From the NCBI RefSeq assembly GCF_040081985.1, contig NZ_JBEBMH010000010.1, forward strand, positions 62,001 through 126,000: a stretch of DNA of 64,000 nt, written 5' to 3'. A program made the translations under genes and the position numbers. How positions within the stretch are numbered: position 1 is the first letter of the stretch; the number at the start of each line of letters is the position of its first letter. The notes beneath the pieces are model-generated. The model searched no databases and had not been told where the DNA came from. It saw nothing but the letters and a program-made list of their open reading frames with translations. Origin of the DNA: Kumtagia yinganensis (lineage in GTDB: Bacteria; Pseudomonadota; Alphaproteobacteria; Rhizobiales; Rhizobiaceae). Of the stretch, positions 37,699 to 45,858 are shown one piece after another.

Positions 37699-38739
37699 TT
37701 ACGCGGCAGCCTTTTTGGCCACGTCGAGCGGTACTTCCGAGATCGTCTTCAGCACCTGGCTGGCGATCTGGTAGGGGTCGCCCTGCGAGTTCGGGCGGCG
37801 ATCCTCGAGATAGCCCTTGTAGCCGTTGTTGACGAAGGAATGCGGCACGCGGATGGAGGCGCCGCGGTCGGCCACGCCGTAGGAGAACTTGTTCCACGGC
37901 GCGGTCTCGTGCTTGCCGGTCAGGCGCTTGTCGTTGTCCGGGCCATAGACGGCAATGTGATCCATCAGGTTCTTGTCGAAGGCCGCCATCAGCGCCTCGA
38001 AATAGGCCTTGCCGCCCACTTCACGCATATATTTGGTCGAGAAGTTGCAATGCATGCCCGAGCCGTTCCAGTCGGTGTCGCCAAGCGGCTTGCAGTGGAA
38101 CTCGATGTCGATGCCGTACTTCTCGCACAGACGCAGCAGCAGGTAGCGCGCCATCCAGATCTGGTCGGCGGCCTTCTTGGAGCCCTTGCCGAAAATCTGG
38201 AACTCCCACTGGCCTTTCGCCACCTCGGCATTGATGCCTTCGTGGTTGATTCCGGCGGCCAGGCAGAGGTCGAGATGCTCCTCGACGAGCTGGCGGGCGA
38301 TGTCGCCGACGTTGCTGTAGCCGACGCCGGTGTAATACGGGCCCTGCGGCGCCGGATAGCCGGTGGTCGGGAAGCCGAGTGGGCGGCCGTCCTTGTAGAA
38401 GAAATACTCCTGCTCGAAGCCGAACCAGGCGTCCTCGTCGTCGAGGATGGTGGCGCGCTTGTTGGACGAATGCGGGGTGACGCCGTCCGGCATCATCACT
38501 TCGCACATGACCAGCGCGCCATTGGTGCGGGCCGGGTCGGGGTAGATGGCGACGGGCTTCAGCACGCAATCCGAGCTGTGGCCTTCGGCCTGCATGGTCG
38601 ACGAGCCGTCAAAACCCCACAGCGGCAGTTGCTCGAGCGTCGGGAATTCGGCGAATTCCTTGATCTGCGTCTTGCCGCGCAGGCTGGGCGTCGGCACGTA
38701 GCCGTCGAGCCAAATATATTCGAGTTTGTATTTCGTCAT
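37699..38739 (-). CDS. glnII: Glutamine synthetase type II
   Basis: GSII is the eukaryote-like, octameric or decameric glutamine synthetase of rhizobia and some actinobacteria; it is heat-labile and is not adenylylated. The 346-residue protein has LEYIWLDGY at the start, WGFDGSST, FGFEQEYFF, and WNGSGMHCNFST in the active-site region. The start ATG 38739 aligns with family N-termini and has AGAGAGG a few bases upstream; the open frame extends further without support. It has its own sigma-54 promoter and a strong terminator. Confidence 0.98.
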   Translation of the reverse strand: MTKYKLEYIWLDGYVPTPSLRGKTQIKEFAEFPTLEQLPLWGFDGSSTMQAEGHSSDCVLKPVAIYPDPARTNGALVMCEVMMPDGVTPHSSNKRATILDDEDAWFGFEQEYFFYKDGRPLGFPTTGYPAPQGPYYTGVGYSNVGDIARQLVEEHLDLCLAAGINHEGINAEVAKGQWEFQIFGKGSKKAADQIWMARYLLLRLCEKYGIDIEFHCKPLGDTDWNGSGMHCNFSTKYMREVGGKAYFEALMAAFDKNLMDHIAVYGPDNDKRLTGKHETAPWNKFSYGVADRGASIRVPHSFVNNGYKGYLEDRRPNSQGDPYQIASQVLKTISEVPLDVAKKAAA

Positions 38740-38822
38740 TCGGGCCTCTCTGAACCGATGCGCCAGCCTGGGCGGCGCAGCCAAAGGCGTCCGGCCAGAT
38801 GGACCGGATCCCGCGTGATTAA

Positions 38823-38841
38823 AAAGCAATTAATGTGCCAG
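38823..38841 (-). promoter_or_regulatory. Sigma-54 (-24/-12) promoter of glnII
   Basis: On the minus strand CTGGCACATTAATTGCTTT is a near-perfect match to TGGCAC-N5-TTGC, with GG at 38839-38838 and GC at 38827-38826, 12 bases apart. Transcription should start near 38814, giving a leader of about 75 bases. Sigma-54/NtrC control of glnII is established in rhizobia. Confidence 0.85.
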
Positions 38842-39042
38842 TCGCCCGGACAGCCCACGAAATCGGAAAAAGCGCGGCGTAGCGCCGCGGCGGCGCTCGG
38901 TTTCGAAAGACGAGAGGCAGGCTGCCGCGCGACGACAGCCGGGAACTTCGCCGTCTCAGGAACGTTGCGCTGAATGACGCGACGCCTCGACTGAGGCGAT
39001 ATCTGGCAACAAGATGAGCAGAAGTAGATAAAGTTCAAAAAA

Positions 39043-39079
39043 TAGGCAATCCGCGAACTGTATAAATGCATATTGCCTA
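39043..39079. promoter_or_regulatory. Inverted TAGGCAAT pair in the glnII/DUF2735-like intergenic region
   Basis: TAGGCAAT (39043-39050) and ATTGCCTA (39072-39079) form 8-bp arms around a 21-base AT-rich centre, about 29 bases or three helical turns apart. The pair is 200-240 bp upstream of the glnII sigma-54 element. It shares TGCCTA with the dyad upstream of glnB. Confidence 0.35.
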
Positions 39080-39150
39080 ATTCGTTTGCAGAGCCTATAT
39101 AGTCTCACACGCAATATGTCTAGACGGGGAAGAACGCAGGAAATACCGCC

Positions 39151-39345
39151 ATGACGACGACCAGCCCGCGCGAAACTGCCAAGATCTTTACCTTTCCCAC
39201 GAAGGGTGGCCGAGCGGTAGCAAGTCCGAAAGCCTCGCAGCCGAATTCGGCTCGAGTCGTCATCATGCCGCGTGCTGTCAGCCTCGCCTTCGACGCCTGG
39301 TATCATCAGGCCGCCGTCCAGGAAGAGCGGGACGCCAAGCGGTAA
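39151..39345 (+). CDS. Small DUF2735-like protein divergent from glnII
   Basis: The 64-residue protein begins MTTTSPRETAKIFTFPTKGGR and ends with DAWYHQAAVQEERDAKR. This pattern (RETAKI-FP near the start, WYHxAAVxEE near the end) recalls DUF2735, a family of small rhizobial proteins often found next to glnII. Function is unknown; a nitrogen link comes from position only. AGGAAA lies upstream of ATG 39151. Confidence 0.7.
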   Translation: MTTTSPRETAKIFTFPTKGGRAVASPKASQPNSARVVIMPRAVSLAFDAWYHQAAVQEERDAKR

Positions 39346-39467
39346 GGCTCGACCTGCCGGCAGTTACCTGCCGCAAGCTTGCCCCCCATCGTTTGTCTGC
39401 GTTCAGCCGACGTCGTGAAAATCCGACGCGTGGCAGCTATATCGACAAAGTTGCTTGAGGGCTTCGG

Positions 39468-40256
39468 TCAGTCGAGCGCTTTGATCAGCCGCGCTGCAGC
39501 AAACATGTCGCGGCGGCGGGCGGCGCGGCGGGCCATCGCTTCCGAATCCTGGCCCCAATGTTCGGTCTGCCAGTCCTCGTCGACATGGGCGGCGGCCCAT
39601 GCGGTCTCCGCGTCGAGTTCGCCCGCATCCACCGCCAGCGCCAGCAGCGCCGATCCGGTCAACGACGTCATGAGATGCAGGGCTGCCAGGCGGAACGGAT
39701 CGGCGCGGCCGCGCAGGTGCAGGCCGATGGCGGCGATTGCCTCGCGCGGCTGCTCGACATGGATGACCCCTTCCGCCAGGTTGAGCCGCGCGCCCAGTGC
39801 CGAGCGCGCCCAGTCGAGCACGCCGTCCCAGGCTTCGTTCTGGCGCTGCACCAGCCCCTCGGGCGCGTCGGCCCGGTAGCAGAGCAGGTCGGAGGAGGCA
39901 AAACGCAGAATGTCCTCCAGTACGGCGTCGGCCTCGCGCGCGACCCCGTCTATCGAGGTGTTGGCAAGCCGCATCACCGGCATCGTGACAGGGTCCATGA
40001 CTTCCCGCTGCGCGTCGAATTCTTCCGCCACGAGCCGCGCCGCGGCTTCGGTCGGCAGTTCGATCGGCGCCCGCGCCGGCGTGCGCGCGATCTTGCCGTC
40101 AAGTTTGACCACCTGCCCTACCGAACCCGGCTCGATCGTCACGGCCTGATAAAACCGCTTCGGCAGCGGCGTCTTCATCTGGATCTGGGCACGCCGCACC
40201 GGATCAGGGTCGGACAGATGACGGGTGGCGTCGAGGTCGTTCAGAATATCGCGCAT
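39468..40256 (-). CDS. ATP12-family F1-ATPase assembly chaperone
   Basis: ATP12 proteins bind the F1 alpha subunit during ATP synthase assembly in mitochondria, and homologues are typical of alphaproteobacteria. The 262-residue protein has the family blocks KRFYQAVTIEP, KLDGKIARTPAR, LVAEEFDAQREVMDPVTMPVMRLANTSID and DLLCYRADAPEGLVQRQNEAWDGVLDW. AAGGA precedes ATG 40256. It is the last gene of the leftward crcB-to-ATP12 run, 10 bp after the HAD gene. Confidence 0.94.
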   Translation of the reverse strand: MRDILNDLDATRHLSDPDPVRRAQIQMKTPLPKRFYQAVTIEPGSVGQVVKLDGKIARTPARAPIELPTEAAARLVAEEFDAQREVMDPVTMPVMRLANTSIDGVAREADAVLEDILRFASSDLLCYRADAPEGLVQRQNEAWDGVLDWARSALGARLNLAEGVIHVEQPREAIAAIGLHLRGRADPFRLAALHLMTSLTGSALLALAVDAGELDAETAWAAAHVDEDWQTEHWGQDSEAMARRAARRRDMFAAARLIKALD

Positions 40257-40266
40257 CGAAGATCCT

Positions 40267-40923
40267 TCAGGCCAGCAGCAGAGGAATCAGTTCGGCGGGA
40301 TCGCGCAGGACACGTTCCGCGCCGGACGACATCAGCGCCTCGGCATCGTGGTAACCCCAGCCGACGCCGATGGCGCGGGCACCCGCCGATCTCGCCATCT
40401 GCATGTCATAGATGGCGTCGCCGACCACGAACGTCGAGGCCGGATCGACACCTGCGAAGGCGCAGCATTCCAGCACCATGGCCGGATGCGGCTTCGACGG
40501 GCAATCCTCGGCGGTGCGCACCACCAGAAACGTCTCGCCGAAGCCGTGCGTGGAAAACACCGCCTGCACGCCGCGCCGCGATTTTCCCGTCACCATGCCG
40601 ACAAGGATGTCGTCGCGCTTCGCGAGCCCAGCGATAAGTCCGGCTATGCCCGGAAAAAGCGGCTCCGAAAAATCAGCCTCGCCGCGCATGGCGTGGAAAT
40701 GATGCTTGTAGCGCTCGGCCAGCGTATCGATGGCCGGGTCGACCTCGCGGCCCAGCATCTGCGCGATTGCGAGGTTCAACGTCAGGCCGATGACGCTCTT
40801 GGTCGCCGCGAGATCGGGCAGCGCCAGACCGGCTTCGGCGAAGGCGCGCTCCATGCAGGCGTGAATGACGGCGGCGCTGTCGACCAGCGTGCCGTCGCAG
40901 TCGAATAGGACGAGATGGGTCAC
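40267..40923 (-). CDS. HAD-superfamily hydrolase (phosphoglycolate-phosphatase-like)
   Basis: The 218-residue protein has HAD motif I FDCDGTLVDS (Asp8 and Asp10), motif II in GMVTGKSR, the lysine in SKPHPAMVLECC and motif IV GDAIYDMQMA. The large cap insertion after motif I resembles phosphoglycolate phosphatases, but the substrate is uncertain. The start is GTG 40921-40923; GTGA overlaps the stop of the upstream exporter gene, so translation is coupled. Confidence 0.92.
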   Translation of the reverse strand: MTHLVLFDCDGTLVDSAAVIHACMERAFAEAGLALPDLAATKSVIGLTLNLAIAQMLGREVDPAIDTLAERYKHHFHAMRGEADFSEPLFPGIAGLIAGLAKRDDILVGMVTGKSRRGVQAVFSTHGFGETFLVVRTAEDCPSKPHPAMVLECCAFAGVDPASTFVVGDAIYDMQMARSAGARAIGVGWGYHDAEALMSSGAERVLRDPAELIPLLLA

Positions 40924-41828
40924 GCTCGGCTCCTCGCCGGCCGGTTGACGAGCACCAGACCCACGCCGATGAGGCCGAGCGCCAGGAAAATGCGGATCGA
41001 CAGCGGCTCGCCGAGCAGGATGCCGCCCATCAGCACCGCGAAGGCCGGCGTCAGGAAGGTAAAACTCGTCAGGCCGGACGCCGGGTAGCGCCGCATCAGC
41101 CAGAACCAGACGACATAGGTGAAGGCGACCACGAAAATCGCCTGGAACAGCAAAGCGGCGGTCGGCAGGACAGTGACGTCGCGCAGCATCGGCCCGGCAA
41201 AGGGCAGAAGCGGCAGGATGACGATTGCCGAGACCGCAAGCTGGTACATCAAGAGCTTTTCGGCGCTGGCGCGCACCAGCCGCGTGCCCTTGATCACCAG
41301 CGTCGTCGCCGCCCAGCATATGCCCGCGGCGAGGCTCATCAGGTCGCCCCAGATGGCATCCGGGCCGGGCAGACTGAGCTTGTCGGAGAACACCAGAGCA
41401 ACCCCGCCGAAAGCCAGCAGGAGGCCTGCCAGCTTGCGCATCGACATGCGCTCGCCCAACAGGAAATGCGCGCCGAGCAGCACCCAGAACGGCATGGCGT
41501 TGACCATCAGCGTGTTGCGCGCCAGCGTGGTGTAGTCGAGACCGACGAAGATCAGCAGGAACTCGGCACCGAAAAGCATGCCGGCGGCGATGCCAGGCCA
41601 TAGCGTGCCGTCGCGCTCGAACAGCGGGATGCGGCGCCACCAACACCAGCCGAAGACGAGCGCCGCGGCGATTGCCGAGCGCAGGACGGTCAACAGCACC
41701 GGATTGTAGCCGGCATTCGACAGTTTCGCGGCGACGCCGTTCAGGCCCCAGCAAAAAGTCAGGCCGAGCATGATGACCACCGCCGCCGTGTCGATGGCAT
41801 CGCGGCGGTCCAGCGTGGCGGCGGTCAC
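40920..41828 (-). CDS. EamA-family (DMT) transporter
   Basis: The 302-residue protein has ten predicted membrane helices in two EamA repeats (for example WGLNGVAAKLSNAGYNPVLLTVLR in the first and TYVVWFWLMRRYPASGLTSFTFLTPAF in the second). It should export a small metabolite of unknown nature. Start GTG 41826-41828 overlaps the pseudouridine-synthase stop (GTGA). Its own stop overlaps the HAD start in the same way. A longer frame upstream has Arg-rich sequence inside the pseudouridine gene and is not used. Confidence 0.9.
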   Translation of the reverse strand: MTAATLDRRDAIDTAAVVIMLGLTFCWGLNGVAAKLSNAGYNPVLLTVLRSAIAAALVFGWCWWRRIPLFERDGTLWPGIAAGMLFGAEFLLIFVGLDYTTLARNTLMVNAMPFWVLLGAHFLLGERMSMRKLAGLLLAFGGVALVFSDKLSLPGPDAIWGDLMSLAAGICWAATTLVIKGTRLVRASAEKLLMYQLAVSAIVILPLLPFAGPMLRDVTVLPTAALLFQAIFVVAFTYVVWFWLMRRYPASGLTSFTFLTPAFAVLMGGILLGEPLSIRIFLALGLIGVGLVLVNRPARSRA

Positions 41829-42808
41829 GCCTCTTCCTCGGCGCTCGCCTCGTCGAAGCCGAGCAGCGCCCAGCTCTGGCGCATGTGCGGCGGCAGCGGC
41901 GCGGTCACGTCGATCTTTCCGCCGCCGGGATGCGGTATCACGATCCGCCGGGCATGCAGATGCAGCCGGTTCTGGATGCCGCCGGGAAACTCCCAATTGG
42001 TATCGGCCTCGAAATATTTCGGATCGCCGATGATCGGGCAGCCGATATAGGCGGCGTGCACGCGCAGCTGGTGGGTGCGGCCCGTATGCGGCTCCATCTC
42101 CAGCCAGGACAGATTCTGGCCGGCTTGCTCGACCACGCGGTAGTAGGACACCGCATGATCGGCCCCCTCCTCGCCATGCTCAGCGACCCGCATGCGGTCG
42201 CCGTCGAGCGAAGGTTCCTTGACCAGCCAGGTGGAAATCTTGTCCTCGCGCTTCCTCGGCACGCCTTTGACCAGCGCCCAGTACGTCTTCTTGGCATCGC
42301 GGCCGCGAAACGCTTCCGCCAGCTTCATCGCCGCCAGCCGCGTGCGCGCCACCACCAGCACGCCCGACGTGTCGCGGTCCAGCCTGTGCACCAGCCTCGG
42401 TTTCTCGCCCTTCTTGTTGCGAAACGCCTCCAGCATGGAATCGACGCTGCGCGTCACGCCCGAACCGCCCTGCACGGCAAGGCCGGAGGGCTTGTCGAAC
42501 ACCAGAACCTTATCGTCCTCGAACAGGATCATGCGCGACAGCGCTTCGGCGTCGTCCACCCCGCGAAGAGTCTTCTGCGTCAGAGGCGCACCCTTCTTGT
42601 CCACCTCCAGCGGCGGGACGCGAACGGTCTGCCCAGGTTCGACGCGCGTGTCGGATTTCGCGCGCGCGCCATCGACGCGCACCTGACCGGAGCGCAGCAG
42701 TTTTTGCAGATGGCCGAAGCCGAGACCGGGATAGTGCGCCTTGAACCAGCGGTCGAGCCGCATGCCCGCCTCGCCGTCCTCGACCTTGATCTGTTCAACA
42801 CCTGCCAT
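41825..42808 (-). CDS. RluC/RluD-type pseudouridine synthase with S4 domain
   Basis: The 327-residue protein has an S4 RNA-binding domain (residues about 16-65: MRLDRWFKAHYPGLGFGHLQK, GQVRVDG) and the RluA-family catalytic motif HRLDRDTSG with Asp144. MEPHTGRTHQLRVHAAYIG and PIIGDPKYF follow. It converts uridines to pseudouridine in ribosomal RNA; which sites cannot be told from sequence. It follows crcB after 33 bp and overlaps the EamA gene. Confidence 0.95.
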   Translation of the reverse strand: MAGVEQIKVEDGEAGMRLDRWFKAHYPGLGFGHLQKLLRSGQVRVDGARAKSDTRVEPGQTVRVPPLEVDKKGAPLTQKTLRGVDDAEALSRMILFEDDKVLVFDKPSGLAVQGGSGVTRSVDSMLEAFRNKKGEKPRLVHRLDRDTSGVLVVARTRLAAMKLAEAFRGRDAKKTYWALVKGVPRKREDKISTWLVKEPSLDGDRMRVAEHGEEGADHAVSYYRVVEQAGQNLSWLEMEPHTGRTHQLRVHAAYIGCPIIGDPKYFEADTNWEFPGGIQNRLHLHARRIVIPHPGGGKIDVTAPLPPHMRQSWALLGFDEASAEEEA

Positions 42809-42841
42809 TGCGCGCGTTCCTTTGGGACCGGCGCAATAGCA

Positions 42842-43216
42842 TCATGCGAAGCTTCTTGCGAGCCAAAGACCCAGAAAGACGGCAACAAGAGTGCCAAGCA
42901 GGCTGGCCGCGGCATAGAAGGCGGCCGATCCCATCGCTCCGCGCTCCCAAAGCAGGGCGAAATCCAGCGAAAATGCCGAAAACGTGGTGAAGCCGCCAAG
43001 AATGCCGGTGGCGAAGAAGAGGCGGAGTTCGTTAGAAGCGTTGAAGCGCCTTGCCAGCACCTCGATGAAGACGCCCATGATGAAGCAGCCGACGATGTTG
43101 ATGGCGAGCGTGCCCCATGGAAACGAGGTTCCGAGCCGCATGGCCCCCATGTTGACCAGATGACGCAACGCGGCGCCGATGCCGCCGCCGACTGCGACGA
43201 GGAGAACATTCTGCAT
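42842..43216 (-). CDS. crcB: Fluoride channel CrcB (Fluc)
   Basis: CrcB dimers export fluoride and protect enolase and pyrophosphatase. The 124-residue protein has four membrane helices and the family motifs GGGIGAALRHLVN, FPWGTLAINIVGCFIMG and GILGGFTTFSAFS. It is 67 bp after the stop of the preceding gene. I checked the upstream 67 bp for a fluoride riboswitch and did not find the motif. Confidence 0.95.
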   Translation of the reverse strand: MQNVLLVAVGGGIGAALRHLVNMGAMRLGTSFPWGTLAINIVGCFIMGVFIEVLARRFNASNELRLFFATGILGGFTTFSAFSLDFALLWERGAMGSAAFYAAASLLGTLVAVFLGLWLARSFA

Positions 43217-43283
43217 CCCGCTCTCCTAGCCGAATCCGGCGGCGTCATCCAGCGTAGCTGCCGCGTGAATCCGCCTCGCCAGC

Positions 43284-44123
43284 TCAGGTCAAATTCGCAC
43301 TCGAAAACCAGAGATCGGGATAGACCGCCACCGCGGTCTCATCGGGCGGGCGTTCTTGGGCCAAAAAAATCGACTTGATGTGCCTCGCCTCCGCAGGCGT
43401 CGGCTGCCGGCGGGTGACGTGATAGTCGGAGGCGCCGGCGCAAGGGATGAACCACGCCGAACTGAGGACGCGGGCGGAAAAACCCCGCTTCGCCCGCCTG
43501 GCGAGCACCGCCACGCCGATATTCTCAGCCGGTCGCCAAGGGAAGACGATGCGCCCGCCAGGCTTCAACGCTTTTAGCCAGTGCAGCGGTGGCGCGACGA
43601 CGCCGGCATTAACGTAGATGATGTCCGAGGGCGAGAAGGCGGACGTCACCGCGTCCACCGCGATGATGGTCGCATTGTCGAACGGTTTCAGGTTTGCCGC
43701 CGCATCGGCCGCCAGGTCGGCGTCGATCTCGAAGCCCGTCACCGTTCCGTCCGGCAGGACCAGTACGGCAAGCACGGCCGTGTAATAGCCGCCGCCCGCG
43801 CCGATCTGCGTGACGGTTTCGCCGGGCTGCGGCGCGACGGCGCCGATCCAGGCGGCGTGCAGGAACGGCTCGCCATTGTTGATGCCCTTGTCCCGGTCGA
43901 TCGCGACCAGCACGTTCTGGTAGAGGAAGGCCGGGTCGGCGGTCGGCGTCGGGATGCGTTGGTTGTTCACCACCACCTGCCAGGGCCCGGGAGGCAGAAA
44001 GGCTTCGCGCGGGACCAGATCGAAAGCCCGCTCGATGCGCGGATCGCGTGACCCGCTCATCGCCGCCATCTGCCTGGCGTAATGGGTACGGACGTCATCG
44101 AGCCTGGTTTGCCGTTTGGACAT
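43284..44123 (-). CDS. Protein-L-isoaspartate O-methyltransferase-like protein
   Basis: The 279-residue protein has RIERAFDLVPREAFLPP, DPAFLYQNVLVAI and the SAM-binding block VTQIGAGGGYYTAVLAVLV, which match the Pcm family. Its C-terminus (residues 210-279) is longer than in typical 210-residue Pcm and lacks a known function. It may repair isoaspartyl damage or methylate another acceptor. The ATG is at 44121-44123. It lies between crcB and the purine permease, on the same strand as both. Confidence 0.88.
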   Translation of the reverse strand: MSKRQTRLDDVRTHYARQMAAMSGSRDPRIERAFDLVPREAFLPPGPWQVVVNNQRIPTPTADPAFLYQNVLVAIDRDKGINNGEPFLHAAWIGAVAPQPGETVTQIGAGGGYYTAVLAVLVLPDGTVTGFEIDADLAADAAANLKPFDNATIIAVDAVTSAFSPSDIIYVNAGVVAPPLHWLKALKPGGRIVFPWRPAENIGVAVLARRAKRGFSARVLSSAWFIPCAGASDYHVTRRQPTPAEARHIKSIFLAQERPPDETAVAVYPDLWFSSANLT

Positions 44124-44198
44124 ATCCCGATCATGGCGCAGGCCGGCGGACCTTTCCAGCGCCGGCCCACAGTCATGTTGCGAACGAATGCCTCCCGG

Positions 44199-45491
44199 TC
44201 ACTCGGAGAAGAAGGCGAAGCGGATGATGAAAAGCACCGCGACCAGCCAGGTCGCCGGATGCACCATGCGCGCCTTGCCGGTCACCGCCTTCAACACGAC
44301 GTAGCTGATGAAACCGAAGGCAAGGCCGTTGGCGATCGAGTAGGTGAACGGCATGGCGAGCGCCGTCAGCGCGGCCGGCGTCGATTCGGTCACGTCGCTC
44401 CAGTCGATGTCGACCAGCTCGTGCATCATCAGCCCGGCGACGTAGAGCAATGCCGGCGCGGTCGCATAGGCCGGCACTGATCCGGCCAGCGGCGAGATGA
44501 ACAGCGCGGCGAGGAACAGCAGGGCGATAACCACCGCGGTCAGGCCCGTGCGGCCACCGGCCTGCACGCCCGACGCGCTCTCGACATAGGCGGTGGTGCT
44601 GGACGTGCCGAGCATCGAGCCGGCGACGATCGCGGTGGAATCGGCGAACAGCGCCTTGCCGAGATTGCTGGGCCTTCCCGGCTCGATCAGCCCTGCCCGC
44701 TTGGCGACGCCGATCAGCGTACCGGTGGCGTCGAACACCTCGACCAGCACGAACACCAGGACCACCTGCACGATGCCGACATGCAGGGCCCCCATCAGGT
44801 CGAGTTGCAGAAAGGTCGGCGCAAGGCTCGGCGGCGCCGAGACGATGCCCTGGAACGGGCTCAGGCCGAACAGGATCGACAATATCGTGACGACGAGAAT
44901 GCCGATCAGGATCGAGCCGCGCACCTTGAGCGCGTCCAGACCCGCGATGACGAAGAAGCCGAGGATGGCCAGCAGCACGCCCGGCTCGTGCAGGTTGCCC
45001 AGCCCGACCAGCGTCGCCGGATTGTCGACGACGATGCCGGCGTTCTTCAGCGCGATGATGCCGAGGAAGAGGCCGATGCCCGCCGCGATCGCCGCCCGCA
45101 GAGATTGCGGTATGCCGGCGATCAGCCAGGAGCGCACGCCGGTGATGGTGAGGATGAAAAAGATCACGCCGGAGATGAACACCGCGCCCAGCGCCTGCTG
45201 CCAGGTGAAGCCCATGACGGCCACCACCGTAAAGGCGAAGAAGGCATTGAGCCCCATGCCCGGCGCCATGCCGATCGGCCAGTTGGCAACCAGTCCCATC
45301 ACCAGAGACCCCAGCGCGGCGGCGAGACATGTCGCCACGAACACCGCGTTGCGGTCCATGCCGGTCGACGACAGGATGTCGGGGTTGACGAAGATGATGT
45401 AGGACATTGTCAGGAATGTCGTCAGTCCGGCAATCACCTCGGTGCGGACCGTGGTGTCGTGCTTGCCGAGCTTGAAAAGCCTTTCCAGCAT
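44199..45491 (-). CDS. NCS2 / AzgA-family purine permease
   Basis: The 430-residue protein has about 12 membrane helices. It begins with a soluble turn, then EVIAGLTTFLTMSYIIFVNPDILS, ANWPIGMAPGMGLNAFFAFTV and LVEVFDATGTLIGVAKRAGL, all of the AzgA (guanine/hypoxanthine/adenine) subgroup. It should take up purine bases with protons. The 367 bp upstream show no recognisable purine riboswitch. Confidence 0.94.
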   Translation of the reverse strand: MLERLFKLGKHDTTVRTEVIAGLTTFLTMSYIIFVNPDILSSTGMDRNAVFVATCLAAALGSLVMGLVANWPIGMAPGMGLNAFFAFTVVAVMGFTWQQALGAVFISGVIFFILTITGVRSWLIAGIPQSLRAAIAAGIGLFLGIIALKNAGIVVDNPATLVGLGNLHEPGVLLAILGFFVIAGLDALKVRGSILIGILVVTILSILFGLSPFQGIVSAPPSLAPTFLQLDLMGALHVGIVQVVLVFVLVEVFDATGTLIGVAKRAGLIEPGRPSNLGKALFADSTAIVAGSMLGTSSTTAYVESASGVQAGGRTGLTAVVIALLFLAALFISPLAGSVPAYATAPALLYVAGLMMHELVDIDWSDVTESTPAALTALAMPFTYSIANGLAFGFISYVVLKAVTGKARMVHPATWLVAVLFIIRFAFFSE

Positions 45492-45858
45492 TTTTCCATT
45501 CCCCTTCTCCGCGCGGGCGGCCGCGACGGCGGTGCGATTTCAGATCGACGGGGACGAGTTGACGCGCTTCAACGAGCGGACGGCCAAGGGCCACCCACCT
45601 GAAATCGGTACTGATGTTGGTCAACGCGCAGACCGCGTGTCGCCGTCACAGGCGCATCGCGTGGTCCAGAACATCCGGTGGCTCGCGCCGGCGGCGGATG
45701 TCTCAACTCCTCCCTATCGCCATCATGATCGGGGTTGCGACCCTAAAGTGCAAGACGCTAAACCGGCCGGAAAATTTAAAGCAGTTTCAAACCGGCCGCC
45801 GACAATGAGCTTCCGGCTGCGCCCGATCAGGCGGATATGAGGTGTTCAAGGCTGGCGT
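45492..45858. other. Intergenic region upstream of the purine permease
   Basis: This 367-bp gap lies between the rarA stop and the permease start, both on the minus strand. It must hold the permease promoter. I see an imperfect inverted pair (ACCGGCC near 45760 and AACCGGCC near 45788) but no clear riboswitch, promoter or gene. Confidence 0.5.

Noticed and set aside
39181..39260. tRNA-Ser-like start (GGTGGCCGAGCGGT)
   Set aside because: Only the first arm resembles a tRNA. No anticodon or T-arm (GGTTCGAATCC) follows, and the stretch is explained by the DUF2735-like coding frame.
43217..43283. Possible fluoride riboswitch before crcB
   Set aside because: GGATGACGCC and GGCTAGGAG are loosely similar to parts of the motif, but the conserved GGNGATGG and TGATGGCTCC blocks are absent, and the 67-bp gap is tight.
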